DNA from: Flavobacteriia bacterium
Lineage (GTDB): Bacteria > Bacteroidota > Bacteroidia > Flavobacteriales_D > Crocinitomicaceae
Length of the DNA stretch: 58,688 nucleotides
NCBI GenBank assembly: GCA_947455255.1
Contig: CANGOA010000003.1
Coordinates: forward strand, 1 to 58,688
Direction of reading: 5' to 3'
Shown: piece after piece, positions 1-8,381 of the stretch
Numbering within the stretch: position 1 is the first letter of the stretch
Layout: the number at the start of each line of letters is the position of its first letter
Notes under the pieces: model-generated
What the model saw: only the letters and a program-made list of their open reading frames with translations
Database searches by the model: none
Told to the model about the DNA's origin: nothing
Position numbers and translations under genes: made by a program

Positions 1-1
1 A

Positions 2-601
2 TGGGATGATCGTCAGAATCGGAAGATAGATAGAAACGTAAAACTAGCTGGTTTTAGGTATAAAGCTTCTATGGAAAAAATCGATTTTAGTGAAGAAAGG
101 TCTTTAGAAAGAAATGCTATTTTACGATTAGCTCAAGGAGATTACATCCGTCAATCTCAAGACATTTTAATTACTGGAAGCACAGGGGTTGGAAAGAGTT
201 TTCTAGCAACAGCATTGGCTTATCAAGCATGTATTGAAGGTTATAGAGTGAAATACTTCAATACTACACGTTTGTTTGCACAGTTAAAATTAGCAAAAAC
301 AGATGGTAGTTATTTAAAGGAATTAGCTAAAATAGAACGTTTTCACCTCATTATTTTAGATGATTTTGGTTTACATCCGATGGACCAGCAAAACAGAATG
401 GCATTTTTAGAAATCATAGAAGATAGACATGGTAAAGGTTCTATGATATTAACTTCGCGACTACCAGTATCAAAATGGTATGAGATTATTGGCGAGAAAA
501 CAATCGCTGATGCTACGATGGATAGACTTGTACACAGTGCACATCGTGTGGAAATAACAGGAGAATCGATGCGAAAAAAAAGAATAAGTCAAGATAAATA
601 A
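2..601 (+). CDS. istB: IS21 helper ATPase IstB, 5' end missing
   Basis: This is an AAA+ (DnaA/DnaC-like) ATPase that assists the IS21 transposase IstA in target selection. The reading frame is open to the left edge of the window, so the gene starts outside; 199 codons are visible against about 245 in intact IstB proteins. A Walker A motif (GSTGVGKS, about nt 176-199) and a Walker B motif (LIILDDFG, about nt 347-370) are intact. The C-terminus, with the arginine-rich tail ending in RKKR plus a few residues, looks complete. An internal ATG at 71 exists but lies after conserved IstB sequence (NRKIDRNVKLAGFRYKAS), so it is not the true start. No frameshift is seen in the visible part. Confidence 0.88.
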   Translation, partial: WDDRQNRKIDRNVKLAGFRYKASMEKIDFSEERSLERNAILRLAQGDYIRQSQDILITGSTGVGKSFLATALAYQACIEGYRVKYFNTTRLFAQLKLAKTDGSYLKELAKIERFHLIILDDFGLHPMDQQNRMAFLEIIEDRHGKGSMILTSRLPVSKWYEIIGEKTIADATMDRLVHSAHRVEITGESMRKKRISQDK

Positions 602-676
602 AATCCTAAAGAAAAAGTAATATTTTTGTTAATATGATAACTGCTTAAAATCGATTTTTTTAGACATCAAAATGAC

Positions 677-719
677 TGGTCACGATGGAGCGGAATCACA
701 TGGTCAACATGAGCGGAAT
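677..719 (+). repeat. IS21 right-end tandem terminal repeats
   Basis: Two imperfect direct repeats are present: TGGTCACGATGGAGCGGAAT at 677-696 and TGGTCAACATGAGCGGAAT at 701-719. They share TGGTCA and GAGCGGAAT. Such short multiple repeats at the terminus are a hallmark of IS21-family ends, where they are thought to bind the transposase. The position, about 75-120 bp behind the istB stop, is as expected. Confidence 0.7.
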
Positions 720-725
720 TTACAA

Positions 726-1026
726 TTATATCTCTCAATTCTCGTTTTAAGGCAGATATTGCCTTTTCCGATTCGCTCTGTTTTATATTTCCATTACAAG
801 GAAATGCAACATCTCCGTTTTCACGGTATTGTTTCTTCATATGGATAGTTGTTGAGTTTGATATCTAACTCTTCTGCTACCTCATTCACATTGTTTCTAG
901 CGAAACTCAATTCTACAGCCTTTGTTTTAAAAGACTTGTCATACTTTTTTCTTTCTATTACCATACTTCTAAGGTTTAATCCTAGTATATAGCTTAACTT
1001 ATACTCCAATTAATTGAGAAGGTTCA
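726..1026 (-). pseudogene. IS3-family orfA fragment, interrupted by the IS21 element
   Basis: Read on the minus strand, this stretch is a close copy of the first 300 bp of the IS3-type element at 15071-16355, from the common GAACCTTCTCAATTAATTGGAG near the IS tip through most of orfA. The best-preserved protein stretch is KKYDKSFKTKAVELSFARNN. One base is missing relative to the other copy near 856 (ATCAAACTC instead of ATCAAAGCTC), which shifts the frame and truncates the product to about 60 residues. Homology stops at about 726, where the IS21 element begins. The outer tip of the IS appears lost or diverged beyond 1026. It is a non-functional remnant. Confidence 0.85.
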
Positions 1027-1321
1027 CACCTTTTCAGATAAAGATAGAATTGAATTTATTTTTGTAAGGTTGAATTCTTTCAACATTGTTGAAAAAATAG
1101 AAATAAAAGTTGAAGAATTTGTTAAATATGCACTCGTATCTGAAATCTTGTTTTTATATTTGATCTGTTGCATTTTTTGACAACTTTAAATTAGTTTTAA
1201 CTATCTTAAAATTAAAGGCTTACACGTCTATTTGCAGCTTTTTTAACATTTTAAACATTTTATTTTGTTGATTATTAAATATTTAACAACTCAGAAACTT
1301 TAGATAAAAACCTTAAAATTG
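1027..1321 (+). promoter_or_regulatory. leader region of the amidotransferase cassette, with a perfect palindrome
   Basis: This AT-rich spacer has no convincing ORF. It holds a perfect palindrome with 8-bp arms, TTTCAACA-T-TGTTGAAA, at 1078-1094, within a run where TTGAA/TTCAA words recur. A Bacteroidota-like -7 box TATATTTG lies at 1155-1162, which would give a leader of about 150 nt before the start at 1322. No clear -33 box is seen, and no known riboswitch was recognised. The palindrome could be an operator or merely debris from the IS junction. Confidence 0.3.
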
Positions 1322-2452
1322 ATGAATTATTGCAAAGAGTGTCTTCAAACTGATACGCGTCCTGGAACTATTTTTACAAACGATGGCGTATGTCCCGCAT
1401 GTAGTTATAGTAATAGTTTTAGTGAAATAGATTGGCAATCTAGAAAATTGGAATTAGAGGACATAGTTAATTTTGGTAAATTAAATAACGCATCTGGCTA
1501 TGATTGTATAATTGGAGTTAGTGGAGGCAAAGATTCAACTAGACAAGCATTATTTGTTAAAGAACAATTAAAAATGAATCCTTTATTAGTTTGTTTGGCT
1601 CCACCACCAATAGAAGTTACTAAACGAGGAGTTGATAATTTATCAAATTTGATTAAATTAGGTTTTGATTGTATTTCTATAAATCCATCACCAATAATAT
1701 GGAAGGAATTAATGAAGTTATCTTTTTATAAATATGTTAATCCATTCAAATCAACAGAATTAGCACTTTTTAGTAGTGTTCCTAGATTAGCAATAGCCTA
1801 TCAAATTCCACTTATTTGGTGGGGAGAAAATTCAGCTCTGCAATTGGGTGAAGTTAGCGTAATGGGTAAAAATGGAAGTGATGGAAATAATTTAAGAAAA
1901 ATGAATACACTTGGAGGAGGTGATATATCATGGATATTAGAAAATCAATTTAAAAAAAATCAAATTTTACAATATTGTTACCCTACAGAAGAAGAAATGT
2001 TAAAAGCTGACTTAAAAATAACTTTTTTGGGGTATTTTTGGAAAGATTGGTCTTTAATTGATAATGCAAATTTTTCTGCATTAAGAGGTTTAGAAATACG
2101 TAATAACCACCCTTTAGAAATTGGGGAACATGTGGGAGTAACGGCATTAGATGAGGATTGGACACCATTAAATCAAATGTTGAAGTATTTAAAGTACGGA
2201 TTCGGAAGAACTACTGATTATGTAAATGAAGATATACGATTAGGTCGAATAACAAGAGAAGAAGGTGTAAAAATCGTAGAAAAATACGATGGTTCGTGTT
2301 CCAATGAATTTATTGAAAGTTTCTGTGCATTTATTGAAATATCTGTACAAGAATTTTGGGAAGTAGTTGACAGTGTTGTAGAAAAAAAATATTTTAAAAG
2401 AATTTCAGAAGGAAAATATTTACCTTTATTTAAAGTTGGTTTAGGCTTATGA
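1322..2452 (+). CDS. N-acetyl sugar amidotransferase (WbpG/WbuX/PseA-type PP-loop protein)
   Basis: This predicted ATP-dependent amidotransferase would turn an acetamido group of a nucleotide-activated sugar into an acetamidino group, using ammonia delivered by HisH/HisF-like partners. The protein has 376 residues. It shows a Cys4 motif (C4xxC7 and C24xxC27), probably zinc binding, then a PP-loop SGGKDS at residues 67-72 that activates the substrate by adenylation. The size and the order Cys4, PP-loop, C-terminal helices fit the WbpG/WbuX family. The start is the ATG at 1322; a TTG codon just upstream is in frame but less likely. It is the first gene of a four-gene operon, and its stop overlaps the next start by 4 nt (ATGA). 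The family assignment is firm; the sugar substrate is unknown. Confidence 0.88.
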   Translation: MNYCKECLQTDTRPGTIFTNDGVCPACSYSNSFSEIDWQSRKLELEDIVNFGKLNNASGYDCIIGVSGGKDSTRQALFVKEQLKMNPLLVCLAPPPIEVTKRGVDNLSNLIKLGFDCISINPSPIIWKELMKLSFYKYVNPFKSTELALFSSVPRLAIAYQIPLIWWGENSALQLGEVSVMGKNGSDGNNLRKMNTLGGGDISWILENQFKKNQILQYCYPTEEEMLKADLKITFLGYFWKDWSLIDNANFSALRGLEIRNNHPLEIGEHVGVTALDEDWTPLNQMLKYLKYGFGRTTDYVNEDIRLGRITREEGVKIVEKYDGSCSNEFIESFCAFIEISVQEFWEVVDSVVEKKYFKRISEGKYLPLFKVGLGL

Positions 2453-3072
2453 AAAAAATTGTAATTATAGATTATGGTGTTGGCAATGTATTTTCAGTCT
2501 ATAATGCTATAAAATATTTGGGTTATTCTAATGTGAAGATCACTTATGATGAAAAGGATATATTTTCTTCTGATGCTATTATCTTACCTGGGGTTGGTGC
2601 CTTTGATGAAGCAATGAAAAATATCACAAAAAGAAAACTAGATAAAATCTTACACGAGAATGTATTAATTAATAAAAAGCCAATATTAGGAGTTTGTGTT
2701 GGTATGCAAATACTATCAGAGGGATCTGACGAAAACGGATGGCATAAAGGACTTGGTTGGATACCTGGTAAAGTTAAAAAGCTCGAATTAACTCAAAATT
2801 TAGCTGTTCCTCATGTAGGTTGGAATAATTTAGAAATTGCAAATAAATCAAATTTGTATTTAAATCAAAGTAATTCGAATCCACATTTTTATTTCGATCA
2901 TAGTTATTATTTCGAAACAGAGGATAAGTATGTGTCTTCATATTGTGATTATGGTATAAAAATTTGTGCTTCTGTTCAAAATGACAATATTTATGGAGTT
3001 CAGTTTCATCCTGAGAAAAGTCAGAATAATGGATTGAAATTATTTAGAAGTTTTCTTAATTCAGTAAAATAA
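2449..3072 (+). CDS. hisH: HisH-like glutamine amidotransferase of the acetamidino-sugar pathway (WbuY type)
   Basis: This class I glutaminase releases ammonia from glutamine. The 207-residue protein keeps the catalytic triad: nucleophile Cys83 in GVCVGMQ, and His187 and Glu189 in FHPEKS. Its sequence is that of imidazole-glycerol-phosphate synthase subunit HisH, but the neighbours are PP-loop sugar amidotransferases rather than his genes, so its role is to feed ammonia through the HisF-like partner to the sugar enzyme. It overlaps the upstream gene by 4 nt and the downstream gene by 1 nt (TAATG), which suggests translational coupling and a fixed complex. Confidence 0.88.
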   Translation: MKKIVIIDYGVGNVFSVYNAIKYLGYSNVKITYDEKDIFSSDAIILPGVGAFDEAMKNITKRKLDKILHENVLINKKPILGVCVGMQILSEGSDENGWHKGLGWIPGKVKKLELTQNLAVPHVGWNNLEIANKSNLYLNQSNSNPHFYFDHSYYFETEDKYVSSYCDYGIKICASVQNDNIYGVQFHPEKSQNNGLKLFRSFLNSVK

Positions 3073-3938
3073 TGCTCAAAAAAAGAGTTATTGCAACTTT
3101 AATTATAAAAAATAATATAGTTGTACAAAGTATAAACTTTAACAAATATTTACCAATTGGTAAGCCCAGAATTGCAGTTGATTTTTTAGACCAATGGGGA
3201 GTTGATGAAATAATATATTTAGATATCGATGCTACAAGGCATGGATACGAACCTAATTTTGAGTTGATAAAAAATCTCGCAAAAAAATGTTTTTTACCCT
3301 TAACAATAGGCGGAGGAATAAAAAATATTGATCAGATTAAAAAGTTAATGAAATATGGTGCAGACAAAATTTCATTAAACTCTATATTACTTAGCGATAT
3401 AGAATTCGTTAAAAAGACATCCTCAATCTTTGGGAGTCAATGTATTGTCGCTTCTGTAGATGTAATAAAAGTTGGGGGAAACTATCAAGTTTTTGACTAT
3501 TTGAATTCCAAAAGTAACAAAGTTAGTATTGTTGATTTTGTAAGACAATTAGAGGATAATGGTATTGGTGAGATTTTAATTAATTCAATTGATAGGGATG
3601 GAACGTATAAAGGGTTTGATATGGAATTAATTAATATAATTGATCCAATTTCGAATGTACCTGTAATTATTTGTGGAGGTGCTAAAACACCAAAAGATTT
3701 TCAAGAAGTTTTTGAAAATTCAAATATAAGTGGGGCAGCTGCAGGAAACTATTTTCACTTTTATGAGCATAGTGTTACACTTACGAAATCATTTTTAAAT
3801 AGAAAATTACCAATTAGATTTGAAACAAATTTTGATTATCATGAAAGTGATTTATCAAATGATTTTAGAATATTAAAAAAGGAGGATATATTCTTAGAAA
3901 ATATGTTATTCCATAAAATTGAGAATGAAAATATATGA
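3072..3938 (+). CDS. HisF-like ammonia-channel subunit (AglZ/HisF2/WbuZ type) with C-terminal extension
   Basis: This TIM-barrel protein of the HisF family is predicted to form the HisH-bound tunnel that carries ammonia to the sugar amidotransferase. The phosphate-binding loops are recognisable (TIGGGIKN and CGGAKT). At the position of the catalytic HisF Asp11 the protein has a hydrophobic residue (IATLIIKN instead of ACLDVKD), which fits loss of the histidine-pathway cyclase reaction. The later Asp in VASVDV is kept. At 288 residues it is about 35 longer than usual; the extra acidic C-terminal tail (from about residue 253) is without recognised homology. It lies between the HisH-like gene and a second PP-loop gene, with overlapping ends on both sides. 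Confidence 0.85.
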   Translation: MLKKRVIATLIIKNNIVVQSINFNKYLPIGKPRIAVDFLDQWGVDEIIYLDIDATRHGYEPNFELIKNLAKKCFLPLTIGGGIKNIDQIKKLMKYGADKISLNSILLSDIEFVKKTSSIFGSQCIVASVDVIKVGGNYQVFDYLNSKSNKVSIVDFVRQLEDNGIGEILINSIDRDGTYKGFDMELINIIDPISNVPVIICGGAKTPKDFQEVFENSNISGAAAGNYFHFYEHSVTLTKSFLNRKLPIRFETNFDYHESDLSNDFRILKKEDIFLENMLFHKIENENI

Positions 3939-5182
3939 AAATTTGTAAAAGATGTTTATATACAGAAAATCACCCTTTGAATATCATTATTGATAACGAA
4001 GGTATTTGCAGTGGTTGTAGAATTCACGAAGAGAAAGATAATATTAATTGGTATATAAAATCATTAGAATTAAAAGAATTATTAGAAAATTACAAAAATA
4101 AATCTGGAAATAATTACGATTGTATAATACCTGTTTCAGGTGCAAGTGACTCTTATTTTATTGTACATACAATAAAGAATATTTATGGTATGAATCCATT
4201 ATTGGTTACTTATAATAAACATTATAACACATCTGTAGGAGTAAGAAATCTGGCAAATCTAAGAACTAAATTTGATTGTGATATAATTACATTAACCGTT
4301 AACCCGGAAACAGTAAAAAAAATAACTAGAGCAACTATTAGAAAATTAGGTAGTATTTATTGGCATTGTATAGCTGGACAAACAGTTTTTCCTGTTCAAA
4401 TTGCTGTTAAGTTTAAAATTCCATTAATAATTTGGGGGGCACACCAAGGAGTTGATCAAGTTGGAATGTTTTCTCATCATGATAAAGTTGAGATGACTCG
4501 AAAATATAGAAAAGAACACGATTTAATGGGCTTTGAAGCAGAAGATTTAATAGATGAGTTTGATGGTATTGACGAGAAAGATATAATTCAGTTTAAATAT
4601 CCTTCTAATGAAGAAATTGAAAAAGTAGGCGTTAGAGGAATTTATTTAAATAATTATCATCGATGGGATAGTAAAACACAACATGAAGAAATGATTAAAT
4701 TGTACGATTTTGAATCAAATATTCAAAATAGAACTTTTGACACCTATAATAATGTTGATTGTTGGAATTATTCTGATACACACGATTTTATAAAGTTAAT
4801 TAAACATGGGTACGGAAAGATGACTGATCATGTTTGTAGAGAGATTAGATTAAGAAGATTGTCAAGAGAAAAAGGAATAGAATTAGTTGAAAAATACCAT
4901 TTTATAAAGCCAATGAAAATCGATCATTTTTTAAAATGGATAGGGATTAGTGAAAATTCATTTTATTATTTAATTGATCAACATAGAAATAATAAATTTT
5001 GGAAAAGGAATGACAATTGGGGGTGGGAATTTTATAAAGATTTAAATTATAATATAAATTCAATTGAATCTGCTAGATATAGTTTTGAATTAATTCAAGA
5101 ATGGTCAGATTTTTATTTAACAAAAGAGAAAATTAGTGAAGATTCAAATGATGAATATATTTTAATTGGGAAAGGTTGTTAA
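3935..5182 (+). CDS. second N-acetyl sugar amidotransferase-like PP-loop protein with altered loop
   Basis: This 415-residue paralogue of the first gene of the operon has C4xxC7 and C25xxC28 at the N-terminus and the PP-loop region at residues 68-73. The loop reads SGASDS instead of SGG-x-DS, so one conserved glycine is alanine and the usual lysine is serine. The C-terminus is about 40 residues longer than in the first copy. Two PP-loop proteins with a single HisH/HisF pair suggest either two successive amidine-forming steps or a catalytic plus a non-catalytic partner. It overlaps hisF by 4 nt. The stop codon is followed at once (5183) by the presumed tip of a degenerate IS3 element, so the present C-terminus could have been reshaped by insertion. 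Confidence 0.82.
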   Translation: MKICKRCLYTENHPLNIIIDNEGICSGCRIHEEKDNINWYIKSLELKELLENYKNKSGNNYDCIIPVSGASDSYFIVHTIKNIYGMNPLLVTYNKHYNTSVGVRNLANLRTKFDCDIITLTVNPETVKKITRATIRKLGSIYWHCIAGQTVFPVQIAVKFKIPLIIWGAHQGVDQVGMFSHHDKVEMTRKYRKEHDLMGFEAEDLIDEFDGIDEKDIIQFKYPSNEEIEKVGVRGIYLNNYHRWDSKTQHEEMIKLYDFESNIQNRTFDTYNNVDCWNYSDTHDFIKLIKHGYGKMTDHVCREIRLRRLSREKGIELVEKYHFIKPMKIDHFLKWIGISENSFYYLIDQHRNNKFWKRNDNWGWEFYKDLNYNINSIESARYSFELIQEWSDFYLTKEKISEDSNDEYILIGKGC

Positions 5183-5273
5183 TGTCTAGTCCTGAAATAG
5201 CGTTACACAAAAAATAACGTTATAAAAGAAGAAAAAAAACGTTTATCAAAAACGTACACAGAAAGACTATTCA

Positions 5274-5655
5274 ATGTCCTTCAAATTGCAGATTGTTCAA
5301 TCAATTGAACGTGGTGAACTTACAGCTTATGACGCAAGGAAGTAATATGGTATTCAAGGCGATTCAACAGTTCTTAAATGGTTAAGGAAATTTGGCAACT
5401 TTGATTGGCAAACACAAACACCTTCAAAAATGGCAAAAAACACCATCTCAAAGGTTAATGGAACTCGAACAAGAAGTGCTTTTGTTAAAAAAACAAAAAG
5501 CATTATTGGAAAAGCAAATTGAATTTTCTGACAAGAAGGCTATCATATTTGATGTAATGATAGATTTGGCTGAAAAAGAGTATAATATTCCAATAAGAAA
5601 AAACTTATCACCCGAACAATTGATTCCTTTAAACAAGGCCAACAAGAAAGCATAA
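5274..5655 (+). pseudogene. broken IS3 transposase orfA
   Basis: The translation gives a helix-turn-helix-like start (SFKLQIVQSIERGELTAYDA), a stop codon after DARK, then YGIQGDSTVLKWLRKFG, and after a further frame change a leucine-zipper-like helix (LEQEVLLLKKQKALLEKQIE) that ends at 5655. This is the domain order of an IS3 OrfA. One nonsense codon (TAA near 5344) and at least one frameshift near 5400-5430 disable it. The intact 87-codon frame 5392-5655 is only its C-terminal half, not an independent gene. Confidence 0.75.
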
Positions 5656-6480
5656 AAACTTCTTGTAAATTGTTCGGGGTAAGTAAACAGGTCTATTGTC
5701 GCTCAATAAAATCCACTAAAAAGAGGAAAGGAATTTCCCTTTAAGTTATCGAGATGGTGACTTCAATACGGAATATTATGCCTAAAAATAGGGGGTAGAA
5801 AATTATTTCATATGCTGTCAAATCAATTAAAAGAGATAGGAGTTGGTAGAGATATGTTGTTTCGAATTTTGAGATCAAATCACATGCTAATTACACCTAA
5901 AAAAGTTGTTATATCACAACGAATTTACATCATCGATTTAGAAAGCATAAGAATCAAATAGAAAATATTCAAATCGTTGAACCAGAGCAAATTTGGGTGC
6001 CTTACATAACTTATATTGGGAATAGAAAAAATCCGATGTATTTGTCATTAGTTACATATGCGCACTCTAAAATGGTTGTGGGATATGATCTTTCGAATTC
6101 ACTCAATACTGAAGGGTTATTAAGAGCATTAAAAATGGCAAAAAAATCGAGAGTTTATAAATAAAATATCTTAATTCATCATTCAGATAGAGGATTACAA
6201 TATTGTAGTAATGAATACCAAACTTTATTGAGTAAAAGCAAAATTAGATGCAGCATGACAGAGACTTATGATCCATATGCCAACGCTGTTGCAGAAAGAA
6301 TAAATGGTATATTAAAGTAAGAGTTCATCGGTGAAAATAGAAATATTGAAATAAAAATCATGAAGGAACTTATCCGAGATAGCATAGGTATTTATTACAA
6401 TATTAGGCCCCATTATTCATGCTATATGAATACTCCGAAATACATGCATCAGCAAAATGAGATTAAAATAAAAACGTACA
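5630..6480 (+). pseudogene. broken IS3 transposase orfB (DDE integrase)
   Basis: The conserved order of an rve-type integrase can be read across frames: the N-terminal part (TSCKLFGVSKQVY), WVPYITYIGNRKNPMYLSL, HSDRGLQYCSNEYQ, NAVAERINGILK and a C-terminal part with RPHYSCYMNTP. Stops occur after AKKSRVYK (near 6161) and after GILK (near 6318), with frameshifts upstream. The first catalytic Asp (normally WVADITY) is replaced by Tyr; the second Asp (HSDRG) and the Glu (AVAER) remain. The sequence is cut at the intron border. It cannot make an active transposase. Confidence 0.8.
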
Positions 6481-6486
6481 AATCGA

Positions 6487-6557
6487 GTAGGGAGTTAGGG
6501 ATAAGTTCCCTACCTGTCCTCTCACACCACCGTACGTACCGTTCGGTATACGACGGT
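6487..6557 (-). ncRNA. group II intron domains V and VI
   Basis: On the minus strand, domain V reads ACCGTCGT, an upper arm, a small loop around CCGAACGG, then GTACGTACGGTGGT. The lower 8-bp helix ACCGUCGU/ACGGUGGU pairs throughout, with two G-U pairs. Eleven nt after it, domain VI forms a 7-bp stem, GTAGGGA (minus-strand 5' arm at 6513-6507) with TCCCTAC (6493-6487). An A about seven nt before the intron end could serve as branch point. The catalytic RNA core thus looks preserved even though the protein is not. Confidence 0.7.
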
Positions 6558-6573
6558 TCCTTAATTTACATAC

Positions 6574-7959
6574 AACCTTAACTTTTCGGTAATAATCCGA
6601 TAGAAAAATATAACCAGCTTGTTTGAGACGTTCATTTGTGACTGTTCTAGTTAGGATTGGGCTGTTAGCTCTACGCCAATAGCCTTTTCTATTGTTTGCA
6701 TATTCCCAAGCTTTGTATTTATTTATACCCAACTTGATAAGATTTCTAAGTTTGGTTCTACCTCGTTGCCATATAACCATTCTTAATCGTCTGCGATACC
6801 ATTCATCTGTTTGTAGCAGAAGTCCCTTCATGTTTGCCAACTTGAAGTAGTTCACCCAGTCAATAATATATTGTTTAAGCGATTCTTTTCGTCTTTCATT
6901 TCCCCAACCATTGCTTCAGGAAGTTAATTCTTTCAACTTTTCTCGCATCTTTTGTCCATTTTTCGAGTGTACTCGTAGTTGACATTCTCCCTTATATCTG
7001 TAAAAGGAATACCCTAGAAACTTGATCTTCGAGATCTGTGCAACTGATGTTTTCTCTGCATTTACTTTAAGAAATAGTTTTTCTTCGATGTATGAAAGAA
7101 TATTCCGTAGGGTTCTCTCTGAACTACTTTTACTTTTACACAAAATAAACATGGCATCTGCGTATCGTACAAAACGATGTCCACGATTTTCAATCTCTTT
7201 ATCTAATTCGTTAAGCATTATATTACTCAATAAAGGACTTAAAGGACCGCCTTGAGGAACTCCGACCTCTGTTTGTTCAAACCTATTTCGTATTACACCC
7301 CCTGCATTTAGATACTTATGGATTAGCGAGATAACTCGACCATCTTTGATTGTTCTTGACAACACTTCAATCAATTTACTATGATTGACTGTGTCGAAGA
7401 ACTTTTCTAAGTCCATATCCACCGACCAAACATACCCTTCGGTGATATTTTTTTGGCAGGTTCTTAATGCTTGATGCGCACTACGTTTTGGTCGAAAACC
7501 ATAACTCGTGTCTGAAAATTGTTTCTCGTAAATTTGAGATAAAACTTGAGAGATTGATTGTTGAATAACTCTATCAACTACGGTAGGAATACCAAGCTGT
7601 CTTGTTTTTCCATTTTCTTTAGGTATATCTACCCTTCGAACTGGATTCGGTTGATATTTACCAGCCAATATAGACTTTACAAGTTCATCTTTATGTCTAA
7701 CAAGATAATCTTTTAAAGATTCGACTTCCATCTTGTCAATTCCTCCAACCCCTTTATTTCGCTTTACCTGAAGGTAAGCTTCATTCAGATTGTTGGGTGA
7801 CAAGATAAACTCTAAAAGTCCATAACCTAATTGGTTGTTGTTTGCGAGGTTGTTTTCAGTTATCCAAATGAAAGTCTGCCCTTCTACATAGCCGTCGAGT
7901 TCCGCTCTATTCTTTTGTAGACAGGTATCTGATGATATTTTCTGCTTTCTACCCTTCAT
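6574..7959 (-). pseudogene. ltrA: group II intron reverse transcriptase/maturase, disabled
   Basis: This is an LtrA-type intron-encoded protein. The frame 7959-6916 holds the RT domain: RNKGVGGIDK, QLGIPTVVDRVIQQ, SYGFRPKRSAHQA, DMDLEKFFDTVNH and GVPQGGPLSPLLSNIMLNELD. The catalytic motif reads YADA where active enzymes have YADD, so one metal-binding Asp is lost. A TGA at 6918-6916, after LKELTS, then interrupts the frame. Without any shift it continues into the maturase domain (NGWGNERRKESLKQYI, WYRRRLRMVIW, ANSPILTRT, YIFLSDYY). CGA to TGA would explain the stop by a single transition. The original C-terminus is uncertain because the frame now reads on through domain V. The protein is most likely inactive. 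Confidence 0.85.
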
Positions 7960-8373
7960 TCAGTAACATTCATTTACTATTCACTTCTTAAGGTTCAGCC
8001 CTTCCTAAACATAGTCGATATTTTATACTATGGCATCTGCTGACTTCTCACAGTAAATCTTTTCCAACCGTAAATCATACTTCGTTTCAATACGTCTGTG
8101 AGATCTCCCGTAGTAAGACAAATAACTTTCATTCCATGCACCCGCAACATTTACACTCTTGTGTCTGTGTAGTTTTTGGACTTCGTTTTGTGTTGCAAAC
8201 TCATCCCACAAGATATGTCTGATGTTATTCGTGTTCCTCAGGTCGGAATTTTGCATTAGGCTTCCTTCAGATTCCACTTCGTAAAGGACACCCTTGCCAT
8301 CTGCTAGTGGTTGGCAACTACAGACCCCCATGACGGACTTACACCGTCGAGTTATTTACCATGCACGGCACAC
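7960..8373 (-). ncRNA. 5' ribozyme part of the group II intron
   Basis: This stretch lies between the intron start (GTGTG at 8373) and the maturase start (ATG at 7959). It is richer in G+C than its surroundings and contains short complementary segments, for example CTCGACGGTGTAAGTCCGTCATGGGGG near the 5' end. These fit domains I-IV of the ribozyme. A 102-codon open frame (8331-8023) crosses it but has no protein-like features. Exon-binding sites were not assigned. Confidence 0.6.
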
Positions 8374-8381
8374 AACAAAAA

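Larger units (their letters stand above)
1..724 (+). mobile_element. IS21-family insertion sequence, 3' part
   Basis: This is the right part of an IS21-type element. It contains the 3' part of istB, and behind it the multiple terminal repeats typical of IS21 ends. The left part, including the istA transposase, lies outside the window. The right tip is placed at about 724, after a TTTACA, because from about 726 onward the sequence matches (reverse complement) the IS3 orfA seen at 15.1-15.4 kb. The element therefore sits inside an older IS3 copy. The exact tip and target duplication cannot be fixed because the left junction is not visible. Confidence 0.8.
5183..6481 (+). mobile_element. degenerate IS3-family element (second type)
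   Basis: This IS3-type relic begins with TGTCTAGTCCTGAAATAG directly after the stop of the amidotransferase gene and runs to the group II intron border at 6481/6482. It contains orfA- and orfB-like frames with several stops and frameshifts. The transposase is unlike that of the IS3 copies at 726-1026 and 15071-16355, so it is a different IS. The right inverted repeat is not visible: the orfB sequence is cut near its end by the intron boundary, so the last part of the IS is deleted or was lost when the intron arrived. Confidence 0.75.
6482..8373 (-). mobile_element. group II intron (class C-like), probably inactive
   Basis: On the minus strand this 1.9-kb element begins with the group II 5' consensus GTGTG (8373-8369). 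It carries structured RNA domains up to 7960, a reverse-transcriptase/maturase frame, then domain V (about 6526-6557) and domain VI (6487-6513), and ends ...CTACTCGAT at 6482. The 5' exon border lies directly behind a hairpin/T-run terminator, the preferred target of class C introns. The encoded protein has no visible endonuclease domain, which also fits. The 3' exon is the IS3 relic. The protein carries a stop codon and an active-site mutation, so self-mobilisation is unlikely. Confidence 0.82.

Noticed and set aside
821-1009. 62-codon minus-strand frame as an independent small gene
   Set aside because: It is the frameshifted start of an IS3 orfA, almost identical to the orfA at 15.1 kb.
2449-3938. 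Histidine biosynthesis role for the HisH/HisF genes (also 34160-35544)
   Set aside because: Both pairs are next to PP-loop sugar amidotransferases, no other his gene is present, and the HisF copies lack the Asp11 equivalent.
6360-6581. 73-codon frame on the plus strand
   Set aside because: Its first part is the C-terminal piece of the broken IS3 transposase, and the rest runs into the intron's domain V/VI; it is not a gene.
8023-8331. 102-codon open frame on the minus strand
   Set aside because: It lies in the 5' ribozyme part of the group II intron and has no protein-like features.
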